Of a stretch of 5,950 bases of DNA, positions 5,650-5,950 are shown one piece after another. The stretch is taken from NCBI GenBank assembly GCA_021789755.1, contig JAJYJD010000226.1, positions 1 to 5,950 on the forward strand, given 5' to 3'. The DNA is from Bacteroidota bacterium. GTDB lineage: Bacteria > Bacteroidota > Ignavibacteria > Kryptoniales > JAKASW01. The notes under the pieces were generated by a model. That model had not been told where the DNA came from, ran no database searches, and saw only the letters and a list, made by a program, of their open reading frames with translations. The translations under genes and the position numbers were made by a program. Position 1 is the first letter of the stretch, and each line of letters begins with the position of its first letter.

Positions 5650-5950
5650 ATGGCACTCAAAGTTACTGTTGGAGCGAAAGAGTTTTTTCCCGGAATCGGG
5701 AAGATAAACTTCGAAGGCAAGGAGTCGAAGAATCCGCTGGCGTTCAAGTATTACGACCCGGAGAAGGTCGTCGCCGGGAAAAAGATGCAGGATCATTTCC
5801 GCTTCGCGGTTGCGTACTGGCATTCGTTCGGCGAGAGCGGCGCAGACCCGTTCGGACCGAGCACGCGAGAGCTCCCGTGGCTGAAACATGAAGATCCGAT
5901 CGGCCGGGCGATGGAGAAGATGGATGCGGCGTTCGAGTTCATCACGAAGC
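5650..5950 (+). CDS. xylA: Xylose isomerase, N-terminal part (cut by window end)
   Basis: The first 100 residues of a cytoplasmic, divalent-metal-dependent xylose isomerase (D-xylose to D-xylulose), which would supply the substrate of the adjacent kinase. The translation begins MALKVTVGAKEFFPGIGKI and contains the class II patterns NPLAFKYYDP (28-37), GKKMQDHFRFAVAYWHSF (43-60), GADPFG (64-69) and ELPW (74-77). These align with E. coli XylA around its YWHTF and GADMFG segments. The reading frame is uninterrupted to base 5950. The catalytic His, its partner Asp and the metal ligands lie beyond the edge and cannot be checked. The start is supported by AGAGG nine bases upstream and by the usual family N-terminus. 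The gene follows xylB after five bases, in the same presumed operon. Only the truncation by the window makes it partial; nothing suggests a pseudogene. Confidence 0.93.
   Translation, partial: MALKVTVGAKEFFPGIGKINFEGKESKNPLAFKYYDPEKVVAGKKMQDHFRFAVAYWHSFGESGADPFGPSTRELPWLKHEDPIGRAMEKMDAAFEFITK

Overview
The window reads as part of a plant-polysaccharide and pentose utilisation region from a free-living or gut-type bacterium. The xylulokinase and xylose isomerase resemble Bacteroidota/Ignavibacteria-type sequences, as judged from remembered family patterns such as GDQPNNA and YWHSF..GADPFG, so the FCB group is my best guess. Several starts have recognisable Shine-Dalgarno sequences (AAGGAG, GGAAGG, AGAGG), and no clear Bacteroidia-type TAnnTTTG promoter was seen. 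This points away from classical Bacteroidia. The taxonomy is inference only.

Layout, left to right: (1) 31-2076 (+), a secreted glycoside hydrolase of the GH127/DUF1680 superfamily (beta-L-arabinofuranosidase type) with the Zn/cysteine active-site signature. (2) 2077-2160, a short convergent gap with a weak terminator-like hairpin for the leftward genes. (3) 2161-2928 and 2997-3761, both (-), two tandem genes for related, unrecognised envelope proteins. Each has an N-terminal hydrophobic segment ending in a conserved Gly-Cys, a mostly beta-type middle and a C-terminal hydrophobic segment. (4) 3762-4150, a 389-base divergent intergenic region rich in small inverted and direct repeats, with an AT-rich stretch before the next gene. 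(5) 4151-5644 (+), xylulokinase xylB. (6) From 5650 (+), xylose isomerase xylA, cut by the window end after 100 codons.

How the genes fit together: XylA converts D-xylose to D-xylulose and XylB phosphorylates it to xylulose 5-phosphate for the pentose phosphate pathway. The GH127 enzyme would release L-arabinofuranose (or a related sugar) from plant wall glycans outside the cytoplasm, so both ends of the window concern pentose-rich plant polymers. The leftward paralogue pair between them has no obvious catabolic role and is the least explained part of the window. No tRNA, rRNA, CRISPR array, insertion sequence or phage gene was seen.
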